NCBI RefSeq assembly: GCF_014356525.2
Contig: NC_052505.1
Location: forward strand, 8,682,171 to 8,746,170
DNA from: Nilaparvata lugens
Lineage: Eukaryota > Arthropoda > Insecta > Hemiptera > Delphacidae
DNA length: 64,000 nt
Reading direction: 5' to 3'
The notes below the pieces were generated by a model, which worked only from the letters and a program-made list of their open reading frames with translations, did not search any database and was not told the DNA's origin. The position numbers and the translations under genes were made by a program. This document shows, piece after piece, positions 34,171-47,748 of this stretch (positions within the stretch are counted from its first letter, which is position 1; each line of letters begins with the position of its first letter).

Positions 34171-36176
34171 CAAGAGCCCACACCTGCATTCCTTCTCAAG
34201 GGTATCCAGCCAGCAGCAGCACTGTCTTGACTCAAGCCTCAAGAACTCGGCACAAAACAGTCATTCGTTGCGTAGCCTTCAGATTCAGATTGTACATAAT
34301 AACGTTGGCACGTCTCAACCACAGGCAACAGACCCCACCACCGTGCCTCGCCATCAGGAGTCAGTAACCGCTGACGTTCAAAACCAGAAACGAAATTCAC
34401 TTGCACAACCGCGCAGCTTGAAAACAACCAACAGCGAACAGCGTGCTGCCGGCAAAGAATGCGCCTTCAGCCACATAGATAAGTCGTCGTCAACGGATGC
34501 AAAATTGTTTCTACCGATGTGGATATCTCGACCTCTTGTGTAATCCTGGTCAAAATAATTCTTCCATAAGAAACCAACTTTACCCATTGAGGATTACGAT
34601 ACAGTGTGAGAGAGAAATGCTGTTGAATTCTGAACTCTACTGATGCTACATGGATGATGAACTACAAATTAATATTAATAAGGCTTGAATATTTCATTTT
34701 GAAAGAGTGATGATGATTTCTGGGCTCCAGGCTACGATAACATTCTCAAATTTGAATTTGGAAAGCCTTCTAACAAAATTATGGCCACTTCAAACAAGAA
34801 GTTGAAAAAATTCTCCCATCGAAAAAAAGTGATGTACAATAATTAAATTTTATAAACTGATGAAGCTAAGGTAATTTAGAGTGGTAACTCGACTTTTTCC
34901 TTAAAAAGCTTTTTTTTAAATAGGCCTACCCCTGGACTCTCCCACTTTTTCTTCGATTCTTCCTTCAAAGTAAATTCATGGCTAAATAAAACAAAAGACA
35001 AAATGAATACCCTACAAACTTTGATTGAACTCATTTGGTAGTTTGAAATACCAGAAGGCCATCAACTTCCCATTATCATGATGCCTTCAACGGCAAGACG
35101 CAACTGCACATAAGTTTCTTCACACCCATGAATATGAATTCAATTCTACAAGTTATTTACAATACGAGATTACAAAACAAATTATTTACAATAAGTCTTC
35201 AAAAACCTAATTTTTCCGCTTTTCGGGATTCTGGTACTAAAACCTGAAGACCTTGATTATGTGATTGGGATCAAACTCCATACAAACACTTTGGATCAAA
35301 CTCATAAACACTTTTCATGAAGGATTCACTTATATATGGAAAAATTCCCTATTGCATAGTTTCAGGATTTTCAATTTGACACTTTTTCAAAGAAACAGTC
35401 CATTTATTCTGTTTATTGCTTGTCACTTCCGTTGCGGTGAACTAAGTACACAAGTGTTGAAGGCCAATCCATCCAATAAAAGGAAGACGTCAACGTTGAT
35501 GTATAAGTAACATAAAATAATAGCCTACCTACCTTTCTATGAAGTTGCCTATATTTGAAAATTCCGCACTGAACCACCAAACCTAATTGAAAAAACTATT
35601 CCATCGCAAATAGGTTGTAATTAGCTCAGCTCTAAATCGCTCAGGTAATAAATTTTACACTATCATTTTAAAAAATACCAAAAGCTTCAGTGAACTCTGG
35701 AATGCAAAATAGAAGCATCTGATTGTGAATGTCATACTAATCAAGCTAAGTTGAAGTTACCTTTAGCAGCTCTATCTTTCTTGGAGCAATCATATTCCCG
35801 TTCCCAACAAAGAATACTGTAAACATATAACATAGATTGATTATATAGATAATTATACTGTAGTCAGTATTTTCTTCCTATTAATGTAATTTTACCTCAC
35901 TGGAAGCTCTTTCAAACCACTGCTTGTCATCCTGTGACATCTATTTCGGAAATATGTCTAATAAAAGTAGAAGTTAGATAAAATTCTCAAATGCCATTGA
36001 TATCTCTTCGAAAAGCATTGGCTTTAATCATAAATTTCAAATTAAATTGGAAGAATTTTTTACAAAAAAAACTATTAATCAGAACAAGTTTCTTCTTCCC
36101 CACTTTTCACGTCCTCAAATTTGTCCCTTGGACAATGAATAAATATTGTGTATTAGCAGAGACAAGAAATATAGAA
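34171..36176. other. Gene-free stretch
   Basis: After the GC-richer patch ending near 34540 the sequence is AT-rich, and nothing coding or repeated is supported. Overlapping short frames at 34137-34587 on both strands reflect composition. Confidence 0.35.
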
Positions 36177-36484
36177 AACTTATGCTTATCCTTTATCTAT
36201 GGTATTAGTGGTATTATGGTTTTATTACACAAAACTTATACTTATCCTTTATCTATGGTATTAGTGTTGGTTTTGACTAAGTTTTTTATTTGACAAATTG
36301 AAAGAGAGCAGAAGAGGAGCAGAGAGTCCGTTCTACGCCCTGAGTGGATCAATAAGTTATGGTTCAATAAAAATTGGACTACAATTGTGTACAAGTAGTT
36401 GGTTTCGACTAAGTTTTTTATTGGACAAATTGAAAGCGATCGGGAGCGGAGCAGAGTGTCCGCTCGACGCCGTGAATGGATCAA
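36177..36484 (+). repeat. Two interleaved local tandem duplications
   Basis: A 33-bp block (CTTATCCTTTATCTATGGTA) occurs at about 36184 and again at about 36241. A longer 84-bp block starting GGTTTTGACTAAG occurs at about 36268-36352 and, with substitutions, at 36400-36484. The second block is GC-richer (GCGATCGGGAGCGGAGCAGA). No product is recognised. Confidence 0.7.
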
Positions 36485-37590
36485 GTGCGCGCTTCTTGCT
36501 GGATTGGATGCGAGATCAGCTTTCTCGCGAAGCAGCTCTATAGAAAGTGGTTTTTGAATCGCATTCCTTTTCCCCTCCATCAGCAGTCCCCTACTGCTTG
36601 TATGCGGTACTCTCTGGCACCATTATCGCATGAAGAACTTTGATTTTATTTGGTTACGCAATGGTCAAAGGTTGGGCCTATCTAGACGTCGCAGCCACCT
36701 GTTCAGATGCTGCGAGAAAGTTTGACGCGTCGCCGCGTGTGGTATGCTGCCTGTCCTGATTCCTGGCATACAGCATACACTAATCAAACAGATCTACCAC
36801 TATTGTCCTAATCCCTAATGTGATCCACCATTGTCCCAATGAGATCCATCATATCATAATATCAAACCGGCGGCGGCAGATAACTAATAGAATTGATGCT
36901 TATCACTGATTGTTGTCAGTTGCCACAGCCGATATGTGTGTATGATATGTGCCGATAGTGTGCTATTCGAATGTGAATGCACATTGAACAGGATTAGAGG
37001 TTTCATCGTATTGAAACTCAAGTCACAAAACTGGCACTCAAGCTGATTGCTGATGGATGTCTCTTCCAATTGGCTTGTGTTTAAAATGAGAATTTATTCA
37101 TAGTCCTGTATGATTTAATTATTCATGAAGCATTCTATAGAACTCTTTTTAAGTGGGAAAATACTGTATTATCAGATTCTCAATACAGTATAATAACCAT
37201 TTTAATAAATTATATTCAATTATAATTTATCCTGCATGATAATTTCCATTGATTATTACTAAAGGTATATTCAATTGCTTCATATTTTGTTGCGTTTCGC
37301 TTATTTGAAATGATGAGTTACTGATGATTCTTAAATCTTGAATGAATAAGAAACAAACAAGTAACGTAAACGTTCATAACGTGAGGTTCTCCTATCATTG
37401 TTCATTGCCAATTTAGTGTCTCAATATTACAAACATCAATTCATATGACTTTAATTATCTGCTTTCTGTGTTGTGAAGGTAATTTTGTGGTACGGTAAAC
37501 TAAATAATCTTGTTAAATTAGAACGACTTGATATTGACAAAACCACTAACTTATAAAAATTTGAGATACTGGTTTCTATTATATCAATCT
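36485..37590. other. Gene-free stretch
   Basis: Nothing coding is supported. A mildly GC-rich patch at 36660-36740 has no splice or family evidence. Confidence 0.4.
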
Positions 37591-38344
37591 CTATAGTTGG
37601 CCAAACGAAAATGGGTCCCTCAAGGTCAAAGCTTGCTCTTGACACCACCACCCGTCTCTACCAACACTGTTGCCACTTTGTACTAAGGGTGGCTAGTAAG
37701 AGAGAAAGTGAATGTGTGTGTGAGAGAGGGTGTGATAGTAAAGTATTGTTATTGTGGGGAGTATTGTTTGTCTTCTCTGTCCAAATCCTGGATGAAGTGT
37801 GATGGGAATCAAATGAGAATTCATGCGAATTGAAAAATGCAGAGTAAAGTGGGCATTACAAGAATATTGACTAAAATAAATAATATTATATCACTCCACT
37901 TCTAATTGATTATTATAAGTCTTCAAGTAACCTTTTTGAAGTAATAGCTCAGTTTATAAATAGTTGCATTTATAAAGAAAAATCCAATCATCATTATAAA
38001 ATTGGATTTCTTGATGTCATGACTCAAGAAAGAGTTATACATTATACATAACAATATTCTTTCCTTCATTTCATGATGTTGAAGAATATAGCGGATGATG
38101 GGAGGAGGTAATGGGGGATGTTATTGTTCTAGCTTCAGAGAATGACACAATAGAACTTTTGAACCTGACATGCTCAAAAGAATTTGTGACAGGTAGTGTC
38201 GGAAAAGAGGAAGAGGGATGGTATGAGAAGGAAAGAGCGATGTTCAGGGTGTAGAAATATAGTCAATGTATATAGACTGGTCGAGTGAGGAGTGGCAACA
38301 TTGCAGTGGCCTTGAGAGACCCATTTTCGCTTGGTCAACTATAG
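37591..38344. mobile_element. 754-bp element with terminal inverted repeats
   Basis: The left end starts CTATAGTTGGCCAAACGAAA and continues through ATGGGTCCCTCAAGG to about 37625. The right end is its inverted copy with four or so mismatches (38309-38344, ending TTGGTCAACTATAG). A further block GTTGCCACT recurs in inverted orientation inside both ends. No transposase is present; the 63-codon frame at 37611 starts within the left terminus and is unlikely to be real. A target duplication is not clear. Confidence 0.5.
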
Positions 38345-38453
38345 TAAACTGCAAGCTTTAGAATGGGAGCATTTACTATTTTAAAACTAGTAGACACGAA
38401 TATACAAAAACTTGAAGTATGAGGTCTCCCATATTTTGGCTTGTGTGGTATCG

Positions 38454-38560
38454 GCCAATGACAGTAGATCTCAACCTTCATTGGTTCACAGATGGCCAAT
38501 CGTAGCGCTTCACCCACACTACAGTATATAGGTAGTCAGCAGCTCGCTTAAGCTTTCAGA
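38454..38560 (+). promoter_or_regulatory. Candidate core promoter with CCAAT boxes and TATA
   Basis: CGGCCAATGA near 38454, its inverse ATTGG near 38479 and GGCCAATCG near 38494 are followed by CAGTATATAGG (TATA at 38525). About 33 bp further is CTTTCAGATT, a reasonable initiator (A at 38558). Spacing is right for a TATA promoter on the plus strand. No downstream coding exon was recognised within the next few kilobases. Confidence 0.4.
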
Positions 38561-41135
38561 TTACTACAGATTTAAACGGTGTAACAATCGAAACTACTAC
38601 CTTAAATTCGTTCGAATTTGAGCATGCCAATTATCAAATCATTATTACTTGAGCATGACAGAATTGTCTCTCTGTCTGTTTAATAAATCAGCGGCTTCTG
38701 TCATAATCAAGTCGTTTTAATTCATATTACTTTCATCCCCATGAATATTATAAAATGTCCCCTTCTTGAGAGCTTGAGCTACAAAGCTCTTACGATATGT
38801 TATAGTTGACCTTATTGTCTTTTCCACTCATCTATAAGCACAATTCAATATTCATCATATGAATATATTTTCGTTTTGAATCAAGACTACTACTCTTAAT
38901 AATAAATGGTAAAAATAAAATATATATTCAAATATATTAATCATACAATTATTATTTATTGATACTGTACAATATAGATAGTTTATACAAAGATTATTGT
39001 CAATAAAGTGATTTATTGATATTTAGTACTTATATTTGAGTTGCGGACGAGTTTCAAGAAACCTAGTTCATTCTTGGAGCATTCAGCAACAATAATAATT
39101 ATTTTCTCAACTACACAAAAAGTGCCAATAATAATGATTATTATAGATAGTAGAAATAGTTTCACTTGCTTCTTTGTTATTCATTATAATTGCTGATAAT
39201 CACATTGAGGATTCAGTAAATAGTCTGATTAATGAAATAAAATTGAGAAGATTATGAAATCTTCTACCCTTCATGACATATTCAGTAGCTGTCTGCAAAG
39301 CTACCGTACAGTCTTATCTTTTAGCCAACCACTTGAGATTTAATAGTCTCTGGCGAGATTGGAGGACTAGAAAATTAACATTAGCGATACGCTGATCGCC
39401 AATTATGAGAAATCTTTTTCAGGTGTTATGCATTGATGTTGAATCGAGTTTGGATTGCATAATTTACTGTAGTCACTAGATTAGTGATAACCTGCTGTGG
39501 TAGAAAAAAACAACTGTAGAGATGCTGATACTGTCAGGAAGATTGCGGTAAAAAATGTGGTTAATAGCACGGACTCCAAATCCAAGGTGGGAGCAATCAC
39601 TCGCTTCAATATCAACCAAACGTTTCGTAATGATAATTCTCATTCATTCCCAGTATTGGAAATTGATGTTACTTTGGGCATCTCAGAGTGTGGAGAAAAG
39701 ATCGCGACATTGGAATCCTGGTATGTTCATAAACAACTAATGAAAACACCATAAACTTTATGGTGTTATTATAAATTATCTTGTTCTTCTTGTAGGATGA
39801 TGAAAAGAAAGCTTTTTCATCGAATTATAACTTTTTATTTAACTTTTCAGTCATTAATTATGACTAATCTTTATAGTAATGACAAATTTTGCCGATCGAA
39901 CTGAATAAAAAATTGATAAATCGTGCCACTCATCAAATCGACACTGATTTATACGTAGGCTATTCACCCATATTGACTCATTCATTTCTTGAACTAAAAG
40001 CGAATCTCATTATCAATTTGCTGTTGAATTATTATAATAGCTTTTGAAGAGATTGGTTTTCCCGGTATAACGTTTTTTGAATGAAAATTGGATGGAGTAT
40101 CTAAAAAATTATCTTAATATTATTCAATTCACGTATCATTAAGAAAAAACAATACGTTTCATTGTTATACAAATACGCATTATTACTCATCACTCATCAC
40201 TTCATCATAGAAAGCTTCAGAACTTCAAAAAACAGAGAACTTCTTCACCAGAGAAATAATTAAGATGATTTGAGCAAAAATTCTTTCCTTTCAAATTATT
40301 ATTCCTTTCAGATATGTATTATCATGATTGATACGCTTTAAAATGAGAGTTGAAAATCGTAGTCTACTTGTAAAAAACAACTTAAATCGAATGTATTATA
40401 AATCACTACAAGAACTAAGAAAACAGGCAATACTAGTGTAGGACTGTAGGATCGAACCTGTTGTAACGATATAAGCTTTCAGAGGTGAGTCTATCTTAAA
40501 ACTGGTAATTTGAACGAAATGAAGATATTCTGGTTGACTCGGCTATGAGAATGGGGTCATTATGAGGAGGATGGTCCACTTCAAGAGGATCGACCAACAT
40601 CCCAGTCTGAGGAAGTAATAAATAATTGAGCGTTATGGTACAAGTATGGTAAGGATGATGATTTCCTTAACTGTGGATCAATCAGGAGTCTCCATGTCTT
40701 ATTGGAGGAGTGATTGGCTTCGTCTCTCCTAATGCATGTCAGACTCAACTACCGCAGTTGAAAAGCTCATTAGAGCACTGATTGTAACTGTAAAATATTA
40801 CTGAGGAAAAGCTGAATGCAAATCATGCAGCAAAGCGATATCATTATGACTTTTTCTGAAATACTACATCTATAATCATCAACATATCCTCATCAGTTTA
40901 ACAGTTGTATGACTGGAATGTGATTCACTCTTCTGAACCCTCCCCCCTTCCCGCCATAAATCTACCACAGTCTTGAACGGTGCTTCTGGCTCAAGAAACT
41001 ATAATATTTATTCAAAATGTATTTCTTCAACATTTGTAATGCGCATTGCAAGGGAAGATGGATTTCGGCCTTATTGTGTGCTGATCACCCTGTGATGCAT
41101 TCATTGGGGATATTTTATGTGTTCATAATGTTTAA
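38561..41135. other. Gene-free stretch downstream of the candidate promoter
   Basis: If the promoter is real, the first part would be 5' untranslated or intron sequence. The 85-codon frame at 39497-39754 starts at GTG and has no recognised motif. Confidence 0.35.
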
Positions 41136-42183
41136 ACCTTGATGCATTTGCTCAACACTACATTTCACATTATTTTGGGAACCTTGAGATTCGCTGTCGA
41201 CACCTGACCTGGGATCAATTCAGTAGAAGATTAATCACAAATCACGATAATTCTTGGGCTGTTGACAAAAATTACATCCAAATTGAAAGTCTGCATTGAT
41301 ATCTAAGAGGTTAATTCTAGCAATGGAATTATTTTTTTTTTAAATTCAACATAGTTTTCTACTGTCTGATTGGTGTGAGCGATTTTCCAAGTGTCGGCCG
41401 CCATATTGGAAAATATCTTGAACAGATATCATGACCGGGAAATTAATTATTATCATCATCATCGTCTATCATTTACGGATTAGCCTGTTCCAGCTTTAAT
41501 CCACCTCTTTCTTGGTCTCCCAAGCTTCTTTTTCCTACTGTCCAGTTTGAACAATAGTTTGTTAGATTATTTTAATAATGAAATATATAATTAGAAACTT
41601 CTTGTTCCATGATTGATGTAACAATAATCGCACATTGGGACGGATAGAATCAATCAACTATGCGACGGCTATGATTCTATATGAATGAACTCCGATAATA
41701 TCCATGAATAACTCTTATAAAAACTCCAATATTAACTCCATTGATAACACTGTATCTCGTGTGATTTTAGCAAACAACTGAAGTACTTTGTTTGAGTGTA
41801 GGCCTACTGGCAAGCAAGCGGTCATTCGTTTCGAGCCCTACTCTGGTTAATATGAACTATCAAACTATGTGATTAGATATGGGATCACCGTGACCTCTGG
41901 GCCAAATACGTCAAGTCTAGCTCATGATTAACCGGATAAATGATTAAATTATCGCAATTGGTTGAATTATCTACCATCTGCGAGATGGCGAGATGCTTGT
42001 AAATAGGGTTTTCCATTCTTGGGTTTATACCTTGATGCATTTGATCAACACTACATTTGTCATTATTATGGAAACTTTGGGAGTCGCTGTCGAAACTCGA
42101 TCGGAGATGAATTCAGTGGAAGATTAATCACAAATCACGATAATTCTTGGGCTGTTGACAAAAATTACATCCAAATTGAAAGT
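41136..42183 (+). repeat. Duplicated 155-bp block about 890 bp apart
   Basis: The block starting ACCTTGATGCATTTG occurs at 41136-41290 and 42029-42183. The last 70 bp (from AGATTAATCACAAATCACGA on) are identical; the first half has substitutions. The intervening DNA is unrelated and gene-free. Confidence 0.75.
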
Positions 42184-42800
42184 AAACAAAAATGATTCAA
42201 TGAATCTAAACATCACTGACATGTTTAATAATAGAGGATGTGTGCACCTGAGTAATTTCTGTTTAATCAGTGTCTAATATTCAATTCAAGCCGAGCAAGC
42301 AGTTGAATCGATAAGCGCCCGCTCATGTGACCAAACTAGCAAAGTGAAATTTAATGCCAAAATGAAAGTTGTCGACAAGTGAACATTAGAGACAAATCAG
42401 AAGCCATCAAGGATTAAGTCAAGTCATGCTTTTGTTGGCTGAATGAAACAGAACTCTCACGATGCAGTCAGCTGGATTTAGAGTCTAGAGATGAGTTGGG
42501 ACTTCTCAGCGTCCTTATCTTTCTGCAGCTCTATCGATTGAAAACATAATGTTTGATAAGAGTCGTGACATGAAAGCAATTCAAAGTAGGCCTAACGAAT
42601 TCACACTGATTTGTGATTTTTTTTCCTGAGAGCCGGAATGAAAACTACTGTTTGTAGAATATGAAAACTCGAAACACGATATATAAATGGAGTTTCATCC
42701 AAGGTGAGCCACACAGAAATACTCGAATGCTTCTTTAGAATTGAGAAAAATTCTTTAGAATGGCGACCTTTGAGAACTGAATGCTATGATCTTCAAATTC
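42184..42800. other. Gene-free stretch
   Basis: Nothing is recognised here. Confidence 0.45.
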
Positions 42801-43095
42801 ATCTTCAGTGGTTCGGGACCCACCTGAAACTAAATGTTCATAGTCATGAGCTTCAAAACGTTTTCCCATTGATACAGAACTCTATTAAAATGAATGTCTA
42901 TTTATTTCTCATCAGCACTCATCGCCCATGAAGAAGTAGAAAGATGGAATTTTACTCAGCAAAAAAATCACGACATCAATATTAAAATTGATCTTCAGTG
43001 GTTCGGGACCCACCTGAAACTAAATGTTCATAGTCATGAGGTTCAAAACCTTTTCCCATAGATTCAGAACTCCATTAAAATGAATGTCTATATAC
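42801..43095 (+). repeat. Duplicated 105-bp block with 190-bp spacing
   Basis: The block starting ATCTTCAGTGGTTCGGGACC occurs at 42801 and 42991 with a few substitutions over about 105 bp. The first copy lies in a 75-codon frame that is not preserved in the second. Confidence 0.75.
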
Positions 43096-43229
43096 TCTCT
43101 AACTTATATACTCTCTTATTCTCTATAATTAGTAATAGTAAATATAATTAGTAAATAGTAATTATAACACGCAACAAGCAACTAATTAAAAGTTACTTAT
43201 ACCCCAACACATATCATTTATAGTAGGGT

Positions 43230-43382
43230 GTATTATTATTATTCATTGAATTATCTATGCCTTCAAGAATGCATAGAAGAATTTAATTCAATTTTGTATT
43301 AAATGTTATAGTATTCGTATTTGTATTGTAATTGTTTTTGATGAATGAACATTGATTTGATTTGATTTGATAATTGTCTATT
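43230..43382 (+). repeat. Probable retroposon tail
   Basis: The stretch ends in the short repeat TTGATTTGATTTGATTTGAT at about 43352-43371, typical of the 3' tails of non-LTR retroposons. The body is degraded and the family is not identified. Confidence 0.35.
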
Positions 43383-46300
43383 GATTCGGATGTAATAAAA
43401 ATTATATAGGCTACTCTTGTCTGAACGAACACGGGAACAAAATCCCGTTACAGTATTATGAAACTACTGCGTGGTACTTTGTGAGGATCTGATGAAATTT
43501 TGATTTGTATTGTGTTGGAGCGATTACAGGAGCATCACATTCTATTATTCAAATTTAGCTCGGGGATAAATTCGATTAAAGTTGAGATGAAATGAAGCGT
43601 GTCATCCGATTGGACGGCTGACTTGCCTGAGATATACGATCAGCCCTACAACTTGAGCCTTCAGCAAGCCTCGTAGCATTTTATCTCGCCCATCTTTCGA
43701 GTGGAGTGGAACGAAGAGCATGAAGTCTCTCCCGTGAGCGGTTGTCTTCTCTATCAGCTTAAATCGACTACTCTCGCATTCTAAACGCAAGACTTACACT
43801 TACTTTAACCGAGACCTACAAGCTACAAGCCAAACAGGCAATAATAATAAAAATGATGTAATAGCTACTGAAGTTGCTCTTGATCGTATACGCATGAAAA
43901 ATTATTACTTCAAAATCACAGTAGTCTGATCATATTCCACAATAAATTTAATATGAGAGAAGCATTTGAGATTATCTCTTTATGAAGAGTGATAAAGATT
44001 CACTCATCTCCAGAGCTGAAAATCTACTCAACCGAAAACATAAAATTTCCGTAGGCACATTCAGTTAGATCTCTGATCTAGACAAACGCTGAAAACGAAG
44101 TTTCTTCTTCGAAGGAGAAGGAACTTTCTTTCTTCTTTCCAACAATTATAATTATTCTTTCTACATTATAATGGCAGTGTTTGATTAGCAATATTGCTAT
44201 CCTTGTCTATCATTCAACAAAGCGGATTGTGCCATTTATTTCTTGCTTTGCTCTATTGCCGGATCGTCTTTTAACAATATAGAATTAATAATTAATTAAC
44301 AAAATATTTCATCTTAATTATGAAAATTCATTATTGAAAAATATAATTTCTTGCTTAATAGAATATAATCTTTCTTCTTTCTTTCTTTCTTGTTTCTTCT
44401 TCCTTCCTTCTTTTTTCTAATAATGATCTTAAAATACGGTACTCTCAAAACAGAAGTTTATCATTTTTTCTGGAATGACTAGGGCGAAAATGTTCAAGCT
44501 CCTCAAGAAGTCCAGAGATTTAAGAGAAAAAAGAATTGACTTCTCTTATCACGTTACGGTGGTAGCGGGAGAAACAGCTACCAAATAAAAATGTAATTTT
44601 GACAATGGCGAAATCTATAATTCTTCACTTGAGATGGACTGTCAATTAGAATTCTCTGCGTGATCGGTCAGTAGGCTGCGTCCATGTAATTCATAGATCC
44701 CGGAAGATACATAATATATGAAGTAGAAGCCTAATGATAAAATTGACGCCAATCATTCATAATGAATGACGAACTACCAGAATTATTATCAATGTAATAT
44801 AGAGGCTCCATCATCCAATCATCAATAGGGTAATCTAAGGTTTTGAGGAAGCACTATCATCGAGGATGCGCATATACCTAAACGTGACTGTGAAGACAGC
44901 AGAATCACTTCGTTTGAACTTCTAAACAGAAATCGTGTTCTGCAACATCATTGACACAGAATTTTTTCCAGCAAAACATTCAAACTCGCTTGCAGAGCTC
45001 AAAGCATTCAATGATTTTCCTTATGAATATCTTCAAAACTTCAATGTTGTAGCGTGAAGTTGAATGGAAAGGCATTGACCCAAATAAGTCAAGCAAATCG
45101 CGCGCTTTTTCGCATACTCCAAATTCGTCTCGTGAAAAGACATGTGTCGTGACTTGGATACAGTTCACTATTATGTAATAAGAGCGTGGAAATCGTTTTA
45201 TTTGCACTACATGAGAGAGCAAACAAACGAAACGTATTGTTTTCGCGGTGCCTACAGCACTTGGACGAGTTGTTTAGGTGAGAACAAATACACACTGACA
45301 ACTCATAGCACGGTGTATATGCTGCAGGTCTGTTTTATGTTCACATCATAAAGCATAAATCATACAGATCACTTGAGGGATAAACAAACTGGCTGGAATT
45401 ACTCGTTGTATCTCCGAAGCATAATTCGGGCCAAACTCAAACTGAAATTTATGACAGAAGAACTTCTGTTGGACACGCAAGCTTCTTACGAATCCAAAAC
45501 AGTGAGTGCAAAATTTATTTGTTGCCTAATAATCATACATTGTAATTTCATACTTTGTCTCTCGGTGGCAATGCAACAAGTAGGTACGAGTATGTCTACC
45601 CATGCCTAGCCCAGGTGAATGTCCAATTGAATGAAACAATATTTGGATTAGAAGGATCATTGGATTGGGATTAAATTATTGGGTGAACAAAATATTCCAC
45701 TTCAAAATGTATTGGCCAAACACACTTGGATTCTGTTGCAGTTTATTTTCAGATTATGTTGCAGGTAGAGAAATTATTTTCAAAAATAAAGTAGATTAAA
45801 TATACATAGTTTTGAGACAATGCGGCTTTATTCATCGCTTGTGCTTTGTTGATTTTATAATTCTTCATCTTCATCTTCGAATTGCAGTCTGGGAATTCAG
45901 AAGAGTATTATCCAGGGACCATTGGCTATTCGAAGGCAAGAATCAATTTGTTAACAAGAACCACCACTACAAGAGAGAAATTATTCAAGATGCTATTAAA
46001 CAAACAATTATTCGAAAGCAATTTGACCGCCGAAATACAAAAAATGTCTATTATCTTACTTGGTATTCTATGATTAGCTTATATGATATCAATCAATATA
46101 TTTTCTAATAAACATTTTTAGGTACTTATATATTTATTGGTATGATCTTGGCCACTTTTTGATCTTGTTGAAAAACTAAATCATCCCAACAGTACTCTGG
46201 CATTTAAAATGCAAAGCCAGTTATTTCTCATAATTTGGTAGCGAAAATGATTTAGTTTTCTCTCTATTCATTTTTCTAGTCGAGTGGAATACAAGAATAG

Positions 46301-47716
46301 TTGATAATGGTAATGGTAGTTAAGTCACGGAGATGTGGATGTGTGCAGTTCTGACTCTAGCCAAGTGAATAAGGAATGTGTTAGGAATTTCATTCACGTC
46401 CAAAGCTAAGCCCACTGAGACAAGCTTTCACCTTGATCGGCCTCCTTCGATCCACTGTAAGCTCATTACAATATCCAATACATATACACAAGCTTCTAGA
46501 GCAATCTAGAAGGCAATGTAGAAGACATCAGGCAATAGGAAAAATATAAAAATCTAAACTTTTTAAGAAAGATAAACTTTTTGATAAAGATATATTGTAT
46601 TTTTTTAATAAAGTTTTTTCAATAATTGATAGCGTAAATAATCTTCTGTGTTCATTTACCTACTTTTAGAACTATATATTGACTACTCCCACGTTTTATA
46701 ATTGGAAGATGATGCAACCGATTAAACTGCCCAGTATAGAGCACATGTGATTTCTGTTGTGCTAGTGCTCTAATGTTCTAAAAAGCCATTATTGCTAGAC
46801 CTTCAATACAAAATTACTTCACTGCCTGTGGAATTTACTACTTATATTCTACTCCAAATTAGAGCACAGAATAATCACTAAAACATTAAACTTTTTCTTT
46901 ATGTTTTCAATTGAACTGTTTTAATGTTTAGCGTCTAGCTCAATTGGAAGTTTGATTACAATTAGCCAGAAATAACAGTTTTCTTTCCACTTGGTAGCTA
47001 TTTTTTTATCTGGAGATGTTTATGAGTTTTTCAAGTACCGTACCCAGGCCTACCTTCAGGCCTACCCTATTAAAATAGAAAAAAATACTTGTATCCTCTT
47101 TGCAGTCATATATGGGTTTCCATAGAAATAATGGAGGATTTCGCACAATTTGGCAACATGGATATTTTTTCCAATTCTCAACTTATTTCATTCAGAGTAG
47201 GTTATAAGTAGTTTTTATTGTTCTGTTGATTTTTGTTCGCTCCTGAAATACTGCGAATATTGGAGCCTACTCAAACATGTTTCAAATGCACAAACAAGGA
47301 TATATTTATTGCCTATGTGAAAACTGAACTTCGTATGCTAAAGATCCAAAATTTTCCATACAGGAAACTGTATGAATTCCGTATGATTTTCCATGGATTT
47401 TATTTTTTTAAATATTTACTCATTCATTGTACAAAACACTATAATCATAACATAGTTATGACATTGGAGGAAAAACTAGCTGAGCCTGTACTATTTCTCT
47501 CCAAACATTTTGAAAGAAAGTTTATGTTCTCCAAAGGTTAAGTTTATGAAATCACACAATCCTTCGTCACCAGGAATGGCTTGATACTTTAAATGAATCA
47601 TATATTACAAATAATGTCTAAAACCACTCAAATTACCATTAATTTAACATTTTTACACGAAAATTTTACAAAATTTAGAGTCAGAAAAACATAACTCACT
47701 AATTCATGGATTCATG
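43383..47716. other. Long gene-free stretch
   Basis: No gene is supported. A pyrimidine-rich TTTCTTTCTT run lies at about 44372-44412. Short frames around 44980-45609, 45812-46108 and 47233-47541 show no family motifs and no convincing splice context. Confidence 0.4.
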
Positions 47717-47748
47717 GATCATCATCATCATCATCATCATCATCATTG
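47717..47748. repeat. (CAT)n microsatellite
   Basis: An uninterrupted run of about ten CAT/ATC triplets. Confidence 0.9.

Noticed and set aside
34137..34587. Frames of 76 and 128 codons (plus) and 62 and 69 codons (minus)
   Set aside because: They overlap in different phases in a GC-richer patch without a conserved domain; kept only as a possible promoter region.
37611..37802. 63-codon frame starting ATGGG
   Set aside because: It begins in a terminal inverted repeat and runs through low-complexity GAGAG/GTGTG sequence.
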